Notes: generated by a model not told the origin, from the sequence alone. A DNA stretch of 64,000 nucleotides from Dyella amyloliquefaciens (GCF_004296575.1 NZ_SAYT01000006.1:62001-126000); one strand, 5' to 3'. Shown: positions 8,983-18,927, counted from the stretch's first letter. Numbers and translations: made by a program.

Positions 8983-11670
8983 ATGGCAGACTTGCTGCAC
9001 TGCCACACGCGTCCGCTGACCATGCCCGTCGCTCCGATCGTGCTGCCTCCGTTGCCTCGACTGCCTCTCGCCGTGCCGCGTTCGGGAGTGTCGAGCGATG
9101 CGCGTCGGGCCTTGCGTCAGTTGCTCGGGGACGTGAATCGCTCGCTGGCCACGGCATTCCGTGATGGCGCCGATGCCACCGCGTTGGCCCATCGACGCAG
9201 CGAGTCGGTGCAGCGCATCGTGGTGCATGTTTGGACGGCTTGCCTGGGTGACGTGAACGATGCGGCGCTGTTCGCCGTGGGCGGTTTTGGTCGCGGTCTG
9301 TTGTTTCCCCATTCCGATGTCGACCTGTTGGCGCTGGTCGGACCTTCCGAGCCGGCGCGATTGCGGGCGCTGGAGCAATGCTTCGCCACGTTGTGGGATA
9401 TCGGGCTCAAGGTCGGGCACGCGGTGCGCGATCTCGCGCAATGCCGTTCGCTGGCAGCACAGGATGCAACCGTCTTCACCAGCCTGCTGGACGCGCGGCG
9501 ACTGGTCGGTGATGCCGCGATGGAGGAGGGGCTCAAGGCGATCATCAATGATCCGGCGCTGTGGCCGCCCGCTGCCTATCTCAAGGTGCGACTGGCTGAG
9601 CGCGATGCACGCCACGCCCGCTACAACGACACCGCCTACAACCTGGAGCCAAACCTGAAGGATGGCCCGGGCGGTTTGCGCACGCTCGATTCGCTGCGCT
9701 GGCTCGGACGGCGCCTTGCGCACGCGGACGATTTCGACGACATGGTCGCCGAAGGGTTGCTTGATCCGGCGGAGAAGGATTCGCTGGAACAATCGGAAGC
9801 CACGCTGCGCCGTTATCGCTTTGCGCTGCATCTGGAAGCGGGGCGCGCCGAGGAGCGCCTGCTGTTCGACTACCAGCGCGCCTTGGCAGCCAGCCTCGGG
9901 TTCCGGGACGAGCACGAGAAAAACCTCGGCGTCGAGCAGTTCATGCAGGGCTATTACCGCGCTGCCAGCCAGGTGGAACGGCTGGGCGTGCAGATTGCCG
10001 AGCGCTTCGAGGAAATGCTGGAGCCGCCGACCGATCCCCGGCCCGTGGGCGAAGACTTCGTCCGCTACGGCAGGCGTATCGCGGTGCGCGACCCGGATAT
10101 CTTCATGCGCCGGCCCGCTGCGTTGGTGGAAGCCTTCATCGCGCGGCTTGGCGAGCCGGGCATCACCGGCTTTACGGCCGAAACGATGCGTCGCATGCAT
10201 CAGGCGTCGGCCGTGCTGGATGGTTCGCTGGCCGACGATCCGGAAGTACTGGCTGCATTTCATCGCCTGTTGCGCCTGGGAGCGCCGGCGGTGGAGGCGA
10301 TGTGGCGCATGAATCGCCATGGATTGCTTGCCGCGATCCTGCCGGCCTTCGGCAAGGTATTCGGTCGCATGCAGTACGACCTGTTTCACGTCTACACGGT
10401 GGACGAGCACACGCTGCGCGTCCTGCGCAACATGGCGCGCTTCGCCGATCCGACGGCAGCTTCCGAGTTTCCCATCGCCTGCGGCATCTGGCCGAACCTG
10501 CCCAAGCCGGAACTGCTGCTGCTTGCGGGCCTGTTCCACGATATTGCCAAGGGGCGTGGCGGCGACCATTCCGTGCTGGGCGAAGAAGAGGCGCTGGCAT
10601 TTGGTCGTCGGCTCGGGCTGCCGGAGGAAGACACGCAGCTGGTGGCATGGCTGGTGCGCTGGCACCTGTTGATGAGCACCACGGCGCAACGCCAGGACAT
10701 CACCGACCCCGACGTGGTGCAGCGTTTCGCCGAGACCGTCGGCGACGCCGAGCGACTGGACTATCTCTACCTGCTGACCATCGCCGACATCATCGGTACC
10801 AGCCCCAAGCTATGGAACGGCTGGAAGGACCGCCTGCTCGCGGACCTCTATACGGCCACACGCTATGCGCTGCGCAGCGAAGACGAATTGCCGTCCGATG
10901 CCGCAGCGCGCGTGGCCGCCTGCCGTGAGCAGGCGTCGGCCATCCTGGCGAAGGAGGGGTACGACCTTGAGGCATGCACGCGCGCCTGGCGCGGCTTCCC
11001 GGAGCAGAGCTTCCTGCGCCATCACCCCGAGCAGATCGCCTGGCAGACGGCGGCGATACTCGGGGCCAAGGGGGCGACGCCGCTCGTGGCGGTACATCCC
11101 CAATCGGTGCGTGGCACGACGGAATTGTTCGTCTACACGCCCGACCGCGATGGCCTGTTCGCCGCAGTGGCGATCATGCTCGATCGCCTGCATTTTTCGG
11201 TGATGGAGGCGCGCATCCTGAGCTCCTCCACGCGCATGGCGCTGGATACCTTCCTTCTGCTGGAGGCCGATTCGCAGCAGCCGGCCTCGCCCGAGCGTGC
11301 CGAGGAACTGAAGCAGCGCCTGCATCGGGCCCTGTCGCAGCCCGGTCACGTGCACCAGCCTTCGCGACGCAGCATGTCGCGTCATCTCAAGCACTTCCAG
11401 GTGACGCCGAAAATCTCCTTCAGCACGGTGAGCGGTCGTACACGCCTGGCTCTGGTCTGCAGCGATCGTCCGGGCCTGCTTGCCGCCGTGGCGCAGGCCA
11501 TGTTCGAGGCCGGCGTACGCGTGCACGATGCACGCATCGCCACCTTCGGCGAGCGCGTGGAAGACTTCTTCCTGATCACCGACCGCCACGATGCGCCACT
11601 GGGCGTCGTGCTGCAGGACCGCCTGCTGCATGCCTTGATGGATCGGCTGGGAACGAACAAGGCGGCCTGA
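8983..11670 (+). CDS. glnD: [protein-PII] uridylyltransferase / uridylyl-removing enzyme
   Basis: Nitrogen sensor that uridylylates PII proteins when glutamine is low and deuridylylates them when it is high. The 895-residue length matches the family (about 890). Domain order: nucleotidyltransferase with GGFGRGLLFPHSDVDLL (about residues 98-114, the GG...DxD active site), GlnD linker with NLKDGPGGLRTLDSL, HD hydrolase domain with LFHDIAKGRGGDHS (about 516-529), then two ACT domains starting near 714 (ELFVYTPDRDGLFAAV) and 819 (RLALVCSDRPGLLAAV) that bind glutamine. The start at 8983 gives a poorly conserved first 13 residues; ATG at 9022 is an alternative. The map-glnD-dapD order is conserved in gammaproteobacteria. 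Confidence 0.97.
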   Translation: MADLLHCHTRPLTMPVAPIVLPPLPRLPLAVPRSGVSSDARRALRQLLGDVNRSLATAFRDGADATALAHRRSESVQRIVVHVWTACLGDVNDAALFAVGGFGRGLLFPHSDVDLLALVGPSEPARLRALEQCFATLWDIGLKVGHAVRDLAQCRSLAAQDATVFTSLLDARRLVGDAAMEEGLKAIINDPALWPPAAYLKVRLAERDARHARYNDTAYNLEPNLKDGPGGLRTLDSLRWLGRRLAHADDFDDMVAEGLLDPAEKDSLEQSEATLRRYRFALHLEAGRAEERLLFDYQRALAASLGFRDEHEKNLGVEQFMQGYYRAASQVERLGVQIAERFEEMLEPPTDPRPVGEDFVRYGRRIAVRDPDIFMRRPAALVEAFIARLGEPGITGFTAETMRRMHQASAVLDGSLADDPEVLAAFHRLLRLGAPAVEAMWRMNRHGLLAAILPAFGKVFGRMQYDLFHVYTVDEHTLRVLRNMARFADPTAASEFPIACGIWPNLPKPELLLLAGLFHDIAKGRGGDHSVLGEEEALAFGRRLGLPEEDTQLVAWLVRWHLLMSTTAQRQDITDPDVVQRFAETVGDAERLDYLYLLTIADIIGTSPKLWNGWKDRLLADLYTATRYALRSEDELPSDAAARVAACREQASAILAKEGYDLEACTRAWRGFPEQSFLRHHPEQIAWQTAAILGAKGATPLVAVHPQSVRGTTELFVYTPDRDGLFAAVAIMLDRLHFSVMEARILSSSTRMALDTFLLLEADSQQPASPERAEELKQRLHRALSQPGHVHQPSRRSMSRHLKHFQVTPKISFSTVSGRTRLALVCSDRPGLLAAVAQAMFEAGVRVHDARIATFGERVEDFFLITDRHDAPLGVVLQDRLLHALMDRLGTNKAA

Positions 11671-11802
11671 CGGCGCGTGGTCCAAGGTGGCGATGCGCTG
11701 GGGAAGGCTTGCCACGTGAGGCTCATTTCCCGGGTTTTCGACTGCTCTTTACGGCCCCCCATGTATTAGCATTCACGGGTATCCATAAGCCCGCGAATAT
11801 CC

Positions 11803-12630
11803 ATGCAAAGCATCGAGTCCCTCATCGATGACGCCTTCGAGCGTCGCAACGAACTTACCCAGGCTGAAGTCGAGACGCATCTGCGCCCGGCGGTCGAGCA
11901 GGTCATCAACCTGCTGGAATCCGGCGAGCGTCGCGTGGCCGAGCCTGACGGCCAGGGTGGCTGGACGGTGAACCAGTGGATCAAGAAGGCGGTGCTGTTG
12001 TATTTCCGCATCAACGGCAACCAGGTGGTCGACGGTGGTCCGGCGCTGGCGTTCGACAAGGTGCCGCTGCGCTTTGCGCATGGCAACGATGCCGAACTGC
12101 AGGGCCTCGGCGCCCGCGTGGTGCCGGGCGCGCTGGTGCGTCGCGGTGCGCACGTGGCCAAGGACGCCGTGCTGATGCCGAGCTACGTGAATATCGGCGC
12201 CTACGTGGGCGCGGGCACCATGGTCGACACCTGGGCCACGGTGGGCTCCTGCGCGCAGATCGGCGCGGGCGTGCATCTGTCCGGCGGCGTGGGCATCGGC
12301 GGTGTGCTGGAGCCGCTGCAGGCCAACCCGACCATCATCGAGGACAACTGCTTCATCGGTGCGCGTTCGGAAGTGGTCGAAGGCGTCATCGTGGAGAAGG
12401 GCAGCGTGATCGGCATGGGCGTGTTCCTGGGCCAGTCCACGCGCATCTACAACCGCGCCACCGGTGAAGTCAGCTACGGCCGCGTGCCGGCGGGCAGCGT
12501 GGTGGTGGCCGGCAGCCTGCCGTCCAAGGACGGTACGCACAGCCTGTATGCCGCGATCATCGTCAAGCAGGTGGACGAGAAGACGCGCAGCAAGACTGGC
12601 ATCAACGAACTGCTGCGGAGCGCCGAATGA
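11803..12630 (+). CDS. dapD: 2,3,4,5-tetrahydropyridine-2,6-dicarboxylate N-succinyltransferase
   Basis: Succinyl-CoA-dependent step of the lysine/meso-diaminopimelate pathway. The 275 residues match the family (274 in E. coli). An N-terminal helical domain is followed by a left-handed beta-helix of hexapeptide repeats ([20 protein letters not shown], then [20 protein letters not shown]) and a C-terminal strand region. A 132-bp gap after glnD should carry its promoter. The stop overlaps the following ArsC-like gene by 4 bp (ATGA), which suggests one transcript towards dapE. Confidence 0.97.
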   Translation: MQSIESLIDDAFERRNELTQAEVETHLRPAVEQVINLLESGERRVAEPDGQGGWTVNQWIKKAVLLYFRINGNQVVDGGPALAFDKVPLRFAHGNDAELQGLGARVVPGALVRRGAHVAKDAVLMPSYVNIGAYVGAGTMVDTWATVGSCAQIGAGVHLSGGVGIGGVLEPLQANPTIIEDNCFIGARSEVVEGVIVEKGSVIGMGVFLGQSTRIYNRATGEVSYGRVPAGSVVVAGSLPSKDGTHSLYAAIIVKQVDEKTRSKTGINELLRSAE

Positions 12631-12983
12631 GCGTGACCCTGTACGGCCTGACCACCTGCGATACCTGCCGCAAGGCACGCAACTGGCTCGATCGCTTCGA
12701 GGTGCCGTACAGCTTCGTCGACTACCGGGCAAACCCGGTAGCGGCGACCACGTTGAAGACGTGGGCGCAGCAACTCGGTGGCTGGGAGAAGCTGGTGAAC
12801 AAGTCCTCGACCACGTGGCGCAACCTGTTGCCCCAGCGCAAGAACCCGGGCAGCGACCCGGAGTGGACGCTGCTGCTCAAGGAGTACCCGGCCCTGGTGC
12901 GTCGTCCGGTCGTGCTGCAAGAGGACGGGTCGGTCAGCGTCGGCTTCACCGACAACGGCTTCAAGAAGCTGTTCGGACGCTGA
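12627..12983 (+). CDS. ArsC/Spx-family (YffB-like) thioredoxin-fold reductase
   Basis: Small cytoplasmic thioredoxin-fold protein of 118 residues. It shows the N-terminal redox motif CDTC (C11, C14) in [16 protein letters not shown] and the ArsC-type C-terminal [10 protein letters not shown] with the conserved arginines. The family includes arsenate reductases and Spx, but the member next to dapE in gammaproteobacteria (YffB) has only weak glutathione-dependent thiol reductase activity and no proven arsenate role. It overlaps dapD by 4 bp. I would not call it an arsenate reductase: no arsenic gene is nearby. Confidence 0.88.
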   Translation: MSVTLYGLTTCDTCRKARNWLDRFEVPYSFVDYRANPVAATTLKTWAQQLGGWEKLVNKSSTTWRNLLPQRKNPGSDPEWTLLLKEYPALVRRPVVLQEDGSVSVGFTDNGFKKLFGR

Positions 12984-12996
12984 GGGGAGGCGCTCC

Positions 12997-13494
12997 ATGG
13001 TGGTGCGCCTTTCCAAGATCCTGCTGATGGCCGCCATCGCGCTGTGGCTGGCGCTGGTGGCCTTCGGCAATCTCACCGACTACGGCAGCAACTGGCCGTT
13101 CGTGCAGCACGTGCTGTCGATTGACACGATCTTTCCGGGCGCGGCCATTCACTATCGCGCGATCACTTCACCTTGGGCGCAGCGCATGGCCTACGCGCTG
13201 ATCATCGCGGTGGAAACCGTGGCGGCGGTGCTGTGCTGCCTGGGTGCGTGGCGCCTGTGGCGAGCGCGCACGGCGGGCAGTGCGACCTTTCATCGAGCCA
13301 AGCGGCTTGGTGTGCTTGGCATCACCACCGGCATGTTGTTGTGGCTGGGTGGCTTCATCGCCGTAGGTGGCGAGTGGTTCGGCATGTGGATGTCCACGCA
13401 GTGGAACGGGCTCGAGGCGGCCTTCCGCTTCGTGGTCGTATTGTTGATCGCGCTGGTCCATCTGGGCCAACGCGAGGAAGAACTGGACGAATGA
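12997..13494 (+). CDS. DUF2165-family small membrane protein
   Basis: A 165-residue inner-membrane protein with four hydrophobic segments (about 7-24, 63-85, 104-125 and 138-156). It has the family-typical FGNLTDYGSNWPFVQHVLSI motif after helix 1 and ETVAAVLCCLGAWRL in helix 2. The function of the family is unknown. It starts 13 bp after the ArsC-like gene and is followed 16 bp later by the VIT1-type transporter, so these genes look co-transcribed between dapD and dapE. Confidence 0.85.
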   Translation: MVVRLSKILLMAAIALWLALVAFGNLTDYGSNWPFVQHVLSIDTIFPGAAIHYRAITSPWAQRMAYALIIAVETVAAVLCCLGAWRLWRARTAGSATFHRAKRLGVLGITTGMLLWLGGFIAVGGEWFGMWMSTQWNGLEAAFRFVVVLLIALVHLGQREEELDE

Positions 13495-13510
13495 ATCAAG
13501 GGGAAGCGGG

Positions 13511-14572
13511 ATGACCACGCACCGTGCACGGCGTTTCCGCAGCAACCTGCGCATCGAGCGCGACAACGCCGTGCTCTACGGACGGCTGGCCAAGCTGGCG
13601 CGCAACGAGCGTCTCGCCAAGGCCTATCGCCGCATCGCGGATATCGAGCAGACCAATGCGGGTTTCTGGGAAGCGAGGCTGCAGGAACACGGCGAAGCCG
13701 TGCCGCCGGCCCGCACCGGTTTGCGCGTGCGGGTACTGAGCTGGCTCGCTGCGCGCTTCGGCACCGAATTCGTGATGCCCACGGTGGTGCGCATGGAGCA
13801 TGCCGATCACCTGGCCACGCCGGTGGATCGTCAGGGTCAACGCAACCATTTCGCCGACGATGCACTGCCCATGCCGCACGGGCGGCATGCCACCCAGAGC
13901 GGCAATACGCTGCGCGCGGCGGTATTAGGTGCCAATGACGGGCTGGTCTCCAACACCAGTCTAGTGATGGGCATGGCCGGTGCTTCGACCGGCGACCACG
14001 CCGTGCTGCTGGCGGGCCTGGCCGGCCTGGTGGCCGGCGCCTGCTCGATGGCATTGGGTGAGTGGCTGTCGGTGAACAGTTCGCGCGAGTTCTACCAGGC
14101 ACAGATCACCGAACGCGCGGAGCGCCTGGCCGTCGCGCCCGAGGATGGCATGCACTACCTCGCGCGCACCTATCGCGACAAGGGCCTGGATGCCAACGCC
14201 GCCGATGCGCTGGCCAAGCACCTGCTGGATACGCCGCGCGCTGCACTCGACACCATGGTGCGCGAGGATCTCGGCGTGGATCCGGGTGACCTCGGCGGCT
14301 CGGCGTGGAGTGCGTCGATCTCCTCGTTCTGTCTGTTCGCCTTCGGCGCGATCTTCCCGGTCGCACCGTACTTCGTGCTGCATGGCGCGCAGGCGTTGGA
14401 GGCGAGCATTGCCTCGACCTTCGTCGGGCTGGTGCTCATTGCGCTCGGCACGTCGCTGTTCACCGGTCGAAGCCTGATGTTCTCGATCGCGCGGCAGGTT
14501 GGCATCACGCTGTCAGCAAGCGTCATCACCTATCTCGTGGGGCACTTGCTGGGGGCGGCGATCACCGGCTAG
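13511..14572 (+). CDS. rubrerythrin-like/VIT1 fusion (MbfA-like iron/manganese transporter)
   Basis: A 353-residue protein with an N-terminal ferritin/rubrerythrin-like helical domain (about 1-130) fused to a VIT1/CCC1 membrane transporter domain (about 135-353). The latter starts with [20 protein letters not shown], then [12 protein letters not shown], and has about five membrane helices. In the characterised relative MbfA the ferritin-like part binds iron and the membrane part exports it. Here the expected ExxH diiron motif reads EQTN (E46-N49), so a histidine ligand appears lost; E16 is retained. The ferritin active site may therefore be degenerate. Substrate (Fe or Mn) cannot be decided from sequence. 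Confidence 0.85.
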   Translation: MTTHRARRFRSNLRIERDNAVLYGRLAKLARNERLAKAYRRIADIEQTNAGFWEARLQEHGEAVPPARTGLRVRVLSWLAARFGTEFVMPTVVRMEHADHLATPVDRQGQRNHFADDALPMPHGRHATQSGNTLRAAVLGANDGLVSNTSLVMGMAGASTGDHAVLLAGLAGLVAGACSMALGEWLSVNSSREFYQAQITERAERLAVAPEDGMHYLARTYRDKGLDANAADALAKHLLDTPRAALDTMVREDLGVDPGDLGGSAWSASISSFCLFAFGAIFPVAPYFVLHGAQALEASIASTFVGLVLIALGTSLFTGRSLMFSIARQVGITLSASVITYLVGHLLGAAITG

Positions 14573-14631
14573 CGAACCGTGCACCCGACGCTTGTTATGC
14601 TGTCGCAACCGCTTTCCCCGATCCGTACGCC

Positions 14632-15768
14632 ATGACCGAAGTACTCGAACTTGCCTGTGACCTGATCCGCCGCCGTTCGGTCACGCCGGATGACGCCGGT
14701 TGCCAGACGCTGCTGGCGGAACGCCTGACGCGGGCGGGTTTCCATTGCCAGTCGCTGCGCTATGGCGAGGTCGACAACCTGTGGGCGACGCATGGCGAAG
14801 GCGAGCCGACCCTGATGTTCCTTGGACATACCGACGTAGTGCCGACGGGGCCGGTGGATGCCTGGGCGAGCGATCCGTTCGAGCCGGTGATCCGCGATGG
14901 ACGTCTGTATGGCCGTGGCGCGGCGGACATGAAGGGCTCCGTGGCGGCCATGGTGGTGGCGCTCGGGGCGTTTGTCGCGGCGCATCCGCACCATCGCGGA
15001 CGCGTCGGGCTGTTGCTCACCAGCGACGAAGAAGGCCCCGACAACCTCGATGGCGTGCGTCGCGTGGCAGAGCATTTTCGTGCCAGCGGTGAGCGCATCG
15101 ACTGGTGCGTGGTGGGCGAACCGTCCTCGAAGGAGCGCCTGGGTGACCTGATACGCGTGGGACGGCGTGGCTCGCTTTCCGGCACGCTGACCGTGCGCGG
15201 CGTGCAGGGGCATGTCGCCTATCCGGAGAAGGCCAGGAATCCCATTCACGCCTTCGCACCGGCACTCACCGAACTCGCCGCCGAACGCTGGGATGAAGGC
15301 AACCAGGATTTTCCGCCCACCTCGTTCCAGGTCTCCAACCTCAACTCAGGCACGGGTGCGAACAACGTCATTCCTGGCGTGCTCACCGCAATGATCAATT
15401 TCCGCTACAGCACGGCGAGCCGTGCCGAAGACCTGCGCGTGCGCGCCGAGGCGATCCTCGAGAAGCACGGCCTCGACTGGCAGATCGAGTGGTCGCTTTC
15501 CGGCGAACCTTTCCTGACGCCGCCGGGTGGTGCCGTGCGGGATGCGGTCATCAAGGTGTGCAGGGAGCTGTGTGGCATCTCACCCGAGGAAAGCACCGGC
15601 GGTGGCACCTCCGATGGCCGATTCATTGCGCCGCTCGGAGTAGAGGTGGTGGAACTCGGACCGGTGAATGCGACCATCCACAAGGTGGATGAATGCGTGA
15701 CCGTGGCTGACCTCGAGAAGCTGCCATCGCTCTACCTGGCCGTTTGCCAGATGCTGTTGGGCCGATAA
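14632..15768 (+). CDS. dapE: succinyl-diaminopimelate desuccinylase
   Basis: Dizinc hydrolase removing succinate from N-succinyl-L,L-DAP, producing L,L-DAP for lysine and peptidoglycan. The ATG at 14632 ([19 protein letters not shown]) gives 378 residues, matching the family; longer in-frame starts upstream overlap the VIT1 gene and add unrelated sequence. Metal-site segments: H in [12 protein letters not shown] in [12 protein letters not shown] in [11 protein letters not shown], and H in NATIHKVDE near the end; [10 protein letters not shown] is also conserved. It is separated from the VIT1 gene by 59 bp. Confidence 0.97.
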   Translation: MTEVLELACDLIRRRSVTPDDAGCQTLLAERLTRAGFHCQSLRYGEVDNLWATHGEGEPTLMFLGHTDVVPTGPVDAWASDPFEPVIRDGRLYGRGAADMKGSVAAMVVALGAFVAAHPHHRGRVGLLLTSDEEGPDNLDGVRRVAEHFRASGERIDWCVVGEPSSKERLGDLIRVGRRGSLSGTLTVRGVQGHVAYPEKARNPIHAFAPALTELAAERWDEGNQDFPPTSFQVSNLNSGTGANNVIPGVLTAMINFRYSTASRAEDLRVRAEAILEKHGLDWQIEWSLSGEPFLTPPGGAVRDAVIKVCRELCGISPEESTGGGTSDGRFIAPLGVEVVELGPVNATIHKVDECVTVADLEKLPSLYLAVCQMLLGR

Positions 15769-15849
15769 CCCACGGGTTTACCCGGGCACCTCGCCATGGC
15801 AACCTCGTGGCATCGTGGACTTCAAGAAGTCCGCTTCACGGGAACTCCC

Positions 15850-17499
15850 ATGCCTCGCACGCTTCTCGTTGCCGCGCTTGCCGCGACGTTGTCAGTCACC
15901 GCTTTTGCCGCCACCCCCTCGAGCGAGCAGGCCGGTCTCACGCAGATCCGCGAAACCGATCTGCGCGCCGACATCGGCTTTCTCGCTTCGGATGCGCTGC
16001 AGGGCCGGCTCTCGTTGCAGCCTGGTGACGATGCTGCCGTGCAATGGATTGCTTCGGAGTTTGCCAAGGCTGGTTTGAAGCCCGTTGCCACCGATGCGCA
16101 AGGGCAACCCAGCTACCTGCAGGCCGTGCCGCTGATCGAGTATCGGCCGGATGCCAATGCCACGCGACTCACCCTGAAGCGAAACGGAAAGAGCGTGGAA
16201 TGGAAGAATCCCGACGTGTCGGGTTCGTTCCCTGAAGATCGCGATGTCGATGCGCCGCTCGTATTCGCCGGTTACGGCATCACGGCGCCCGAACTGGGTT
16301 ACGACGATTACGCGGGCCTGGATGTGAAGGGCAAGGTCGTGGTCGTGTTTGATCACGAACCCCAGGAGAAGATGGCCAGCTCCGTCTTCAATGGCACCGG
16401 CAATACGCGCTACGCCACCAGCTATGTGAAGATACTGAACGCCCAGGAGCACGGTGCGGTCGCGGTGTTGCTGGCTCCCGAACCTTCGCACAATCATCCT
16501 TCCGCCCAGGAAATCCGGGCGCGCATCGGCCACCATGCCGAACATGCAGCGAATCCGATTCCTGCACAGGCGCTGGTGGACAGCCCGCTGCACATTCCCA
16601 GCATGGTGATTTCCTCGGCGGTGTCCGAGCAATTGCTGGATATCGGCAGCCAGACGCCGATGTCGCTGCAGAGTGCGATCGACAAGGATCTCAAGTCGCG
16701 TTCCGAACCGTTGCAGGGCAGCACCATCAGCCTGCACCTGCACAACAGTTCGCGACGCGAGGCCACGACCTGGAACGTGGTCGGGTTGGTCGAGGGCAGC
16801 GATCCGAAGCTGGCACCGGAGACCATCATCATCAGTGCTCACCACGACCACGATGGCGAGAGTGACGGCAAGATCTGGCACGGTGCGGACGACAACGCCT
16901 CGGGCACGGTCGGCGTGGTGACGCTGGCGCGTGCTTTTGCGGCGAATCCCGCCAAGCCCAAGCGTTCGATCCTGTTTGCGGTGTTCGCTGCGGAAGAGCG
17001 CGGCTTGCTGGGTGCCTACTACATGGCCGCTCATCCGTTGCGCCCGCTCGACACGACGCGCGCGATGATCAACTTCGACATGATCGGGCGCGATGAGAAA
17101 CCCAGCCAGCAGACCGATGGCCTGATCGACGTGCCGGCTGATACCAGCAACCGCCTAAACCTGATCGGTGCGGCCTACAGCCCGGACTACCAGCACACGG
17201 TAGCGAAGCAGAACGAACAGGTCGGGCTGGTGCTGGATGATCGCTTCGATCACGAGTACGCGCTGAACGTGTTCTTCCGCTCCGACCAGTTCCCGTTCGT
17301 GCTGCACAACGTACCGGCGTTCTGGTGGTTCACCGGCTTCCATCCGGACTACCACCACCCCAGCGATACCGCCGAAAAGATCGACTATCCGAAGATGGCG
17401 AAGATCCTGAAGCTCGCTTACCTCAGCGCCTGGCAGTTCGCCGACGAAGCGACGCCGCCGCGTTTCGTGTCGCATCCGGGTAACACGCCGAGCCATTGA
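15850..17499 (+). CDS. secreted M28-family zinc peptidase
   Basis: Exported aminopeptidase-like enzyme of 549 residues. The ATG at 15850 gives a clear Sec signal peptide (MPRTLLVAALAATLSVTAFA, cleavage near residue 20). An inserted PA domain occupies about residues 130-270 (PLVFAGYGITAPELGYDDYA). The M28 catalytic core follows: SAHHDHDG (H331, D333), GADDNASG (D347/D348), AAEERG (E382 base, E383), NFDMIGRD (D410) and a terminal YHHPSDT histidine. All expected zinc ligands are present, so it should be active in the periplasm or outside the cell. It stands alone; a 37-bp palindrome follows the stop. Confidence 0.93.
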   Translation: MPRTLLVAALAATLSVTAFAATPSSEQAGLTQIRETDLRADIGFLASDALQGRLSLQPGDDAAVQWIASEFAKAGLKPVATDAQGQPSYLQAVPLIEYRPDANATRLTLKRNGKSVEWKNPDVSGSFPEDRDVDAPLVFAGYGITAPELGYDDYAGLDVKGKVVVVFDHEPQEKMASSVFNGTGNTRYATSYVKILNAQEHGAVAVLLAPEPSHNHPSAQEIRARIGHHAEHAANPIPAQALVDSPLHIPSMVISSAVSEQLLDIGSQTPMSLQSAIDKDLKSRSEPLQGSTISLHLHNSSRREATTWNVVGLVEGSDPKLAPETIIISAHHDHDGESDGKIWHGADDNASGTVGVVTLARAFAANPAKPKRSILFAVFAAEERGLLGAYYMAAHPLRPLDTTRAMINFDMIGRDEKPSQQTDGLIDVPADTSNRLNLIGAAYSPDYQHTVAKQNEQVGLVLDDRFDHEYALNVFFRSDQFPFVLHNVPAFWWFTGFHPDYHHPSDTAEKIDYPKMAKILKLAYLSAWQFADEATPPRFVSHPGNTPSH

Positions 17500-17567
17500 A
17501 AGACCTGGGCGCCACCCCTCCGTAGCGCGGTGATGACGACAGTTTCATCGGGGTGAGTATTCCGCTA

Positions 17568-17604
17568 GTACGCATCGCGCATTTTAAAAATGCGCGATGC
17601 GTAC
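17568..17604. repeat. perfect 18-bp inverted repeat between convergent genes
   Basis: GTACGCATCGCGCATTTT (17568-17585), a single central A, then its exact reverse complement (17587-17604). It lies between the stop of the M28 peptidase (17499) and the stop of the zinc-ribbon gene (17619). It could fold as a cruciform or a long RNA hairpin on both strands. It lacks an external U-run, so it is not a textbook terminator, but blocking convergent transcription is the simplest role. Confidence 0.8.
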
Positions 17605-17618
17605 AGCTGCTAGGCAGG

Positions 17619-18299
17619 TCACGCCTTTGCCAGGGGCGCGCCGGCTCGCTCGCCGCACTCGGGGCAGAAGCGGCTTCCTACGGGGAGCTTGGTGTGACAG
17701 CCGCCGCATTCGTCCTGCGCGGCGAGGTGGAATCCACAGCCCGGGCAGAACTTGCCGCCGCGCGCTTCGCAACCGCATTGCGGACACACCAGCTGCTTCG
17801 CAGTAACGACGTCGACCTGGCTGGCTTGTCCCTTGCCGTACTCGCGTGCATTTTCAGTGGCGGCTTCGAGTTGGCCCTGGTGACGTGCCGCCTGCACTTG
17901 CGTGGACAGGTCGGGGGCGCAGGTCTGGCATAGGCCGCTGTCCGTGCTCCAGCAGCGATCGCATACGTAGTTGTGGCAGCGCGCACAGCGATGGAAATGC
18001 CCCTGGGCCGCGCCGATCGCCTCCTTGAAGGCTTCGTCACGCGAACCACCCCAGCCAGCCTTGGCCAACCCCTCGACAGCGTTGTCCAGTCCATTGCCGA
18101 GCCCGCCCAGCAGGTTGCTGGCAAAGTTGCCGATCTCCCGCACCCAGCCGGATGCCTGGCCACTGCGGTAAGGAGCAAACGGCGAGCGCCATGTGTCGCT
18201 GCACGACTGGCAATAGAACTCGAACTGGAAACCCGATCCCGTGCCGGACTGCTGGCTGAGATCGCGGTAGTTGGTTGAGAAATGAAGATCGTCGCTCAT
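17619..18299 (-). CDS. zinc-ribbon-rich protein of unknown function
   Basis: A 226-residue cytoplasmic-looking protein. Cys pairs occur in order: CQSC (about 30-33), CARC, CDRC and CQTC in the middle, then a C-terminal set CPQCGC, CPGCG, CGGC and CPECG that reads as a double zinc ribbon (DZANK-like). Between the first pair and the middle cluster is a Gly-rich helix (NFASNLLGGLGNGLDNAVEG) that might contact membrane or fold as an amphipathic helix. Such zinc ribbons often sit on scaffold or sensor proteins, but no function can be assigned. It starts about 100 bp from the stop of the next minus-strand gene upstream. Confidence 0.75.
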   Translation of the reverse strand: MSDDLHFSTNYRDLSQQSGTGSGFQFEFYCQSCSDTWRSPFAPYRSGQASGWVREIGNFASNLLGGLGNGLDNAVEGLAKAGWGGSRDEAFKEAIGAAQGHFHRCARCHNYVCDRCWSTDSGLCQTCAPDLSTQVQAARHQGQLEAATENAREYGKGQASQVDVVTAKQLVCPQCGCEARGGKFCPGCGFHLAAQDECGGCHTKLPVGSRFCPECGERAGAPLAKA

Positions 18300-18399
18300 C
18301 GGTCCCTCGTGGCGTGCCGGCCTGCGAACGCCGGAACGCGCATTTTTGGCCAGGCCGCTGCTTCGTGCAGAGTAGCCATGGCAACAGTGGCGCGTTGGT

Positions 18400-18873
18400 T
18401 CAGTTGTCGTCGACGCCGAGTTCGGCCATGTGCTTCTGGACGAACGTGATGTTGGCCGGATTCACCAGGGCGTCGCCGTCACTCTTTGATTTGGCGCTGC
18501 CGTACTTCACCGTCATCACTGCACCTAGCGTGGCGGCACTGGCCAGCACGTATTCGTGTGAAGTGAGCCCATGCGACTTCAGGATGTCGTGCGCCGCCGG
18601 CTGTGCATCCAGTGCCGCGGCCGACTCGTCCATAGAATGCGCGCCGGGCTTGAAAGGGCTCAGCTCGACCCCCTTGGCCTCGGCTTCCTTGCTTGCGGCG
18701 AGTATCTTGTCGACCACGGCATCGGTGATGACGTACTGCCGAACGGCCGTCTTATCGGAAGGGGTGAGCGCGTGGGACGAGATGCCTTGGCCAAAGGCAT
18801 AACCGGCAGGGAGCAGCAACAGCGCCAGCGCAGTGCTCTTGAAGAAGGATTTCATCGTCTTGATGCAGTTCAT
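18400..18873 (-). CDS. hypothetical exported protein
   Basis: A 157-residue protein with a signal peptide (MKSFFKSTALALLLLPAGYA; starts at 18873 or the downstream Met at 18855, cleavage before FGQG). The mature part is helical, with TPSDKTAVRQYVITDAVVDK and a C-terminal ITFVQKHMAELGVDDN. I do not recognise the family. It lies between the zinc-ribbon gene and the OmpA-like gene on the same strand, 54 bp after the latter, and could be co-transcribed with it. Periplasmic location is inferred. Confidence 0.7.
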   Translation of the reverse strand: MNCIKTMKSFFKSTALALLLLPAGYAFGQGISSHALTPSDKTAVRQYVITDAVVDKILAASKEAEAKGVELSPFKPGAHSMDESAAALDAQPAAHDILKSHGLTSHEYVLASAATLGAVMTVKYGSAKSKSDGDALVNPANITFVQKHMAELGVDDN

Positions 18874-18927
18874 GGGATTTGTCTCCAGGACTTGGCCTCA
18901 GTAGATGTGGGGAAATGGCTCGCGGCG

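Noticed and set aside
12627-12983. arsenate reductase (arsC) assignment
   Set aside because: The fold and CxxC fit, but the dapD-dapE position and lack of ars genes point to the YffB-type relative. Arsenate activity is not supported.
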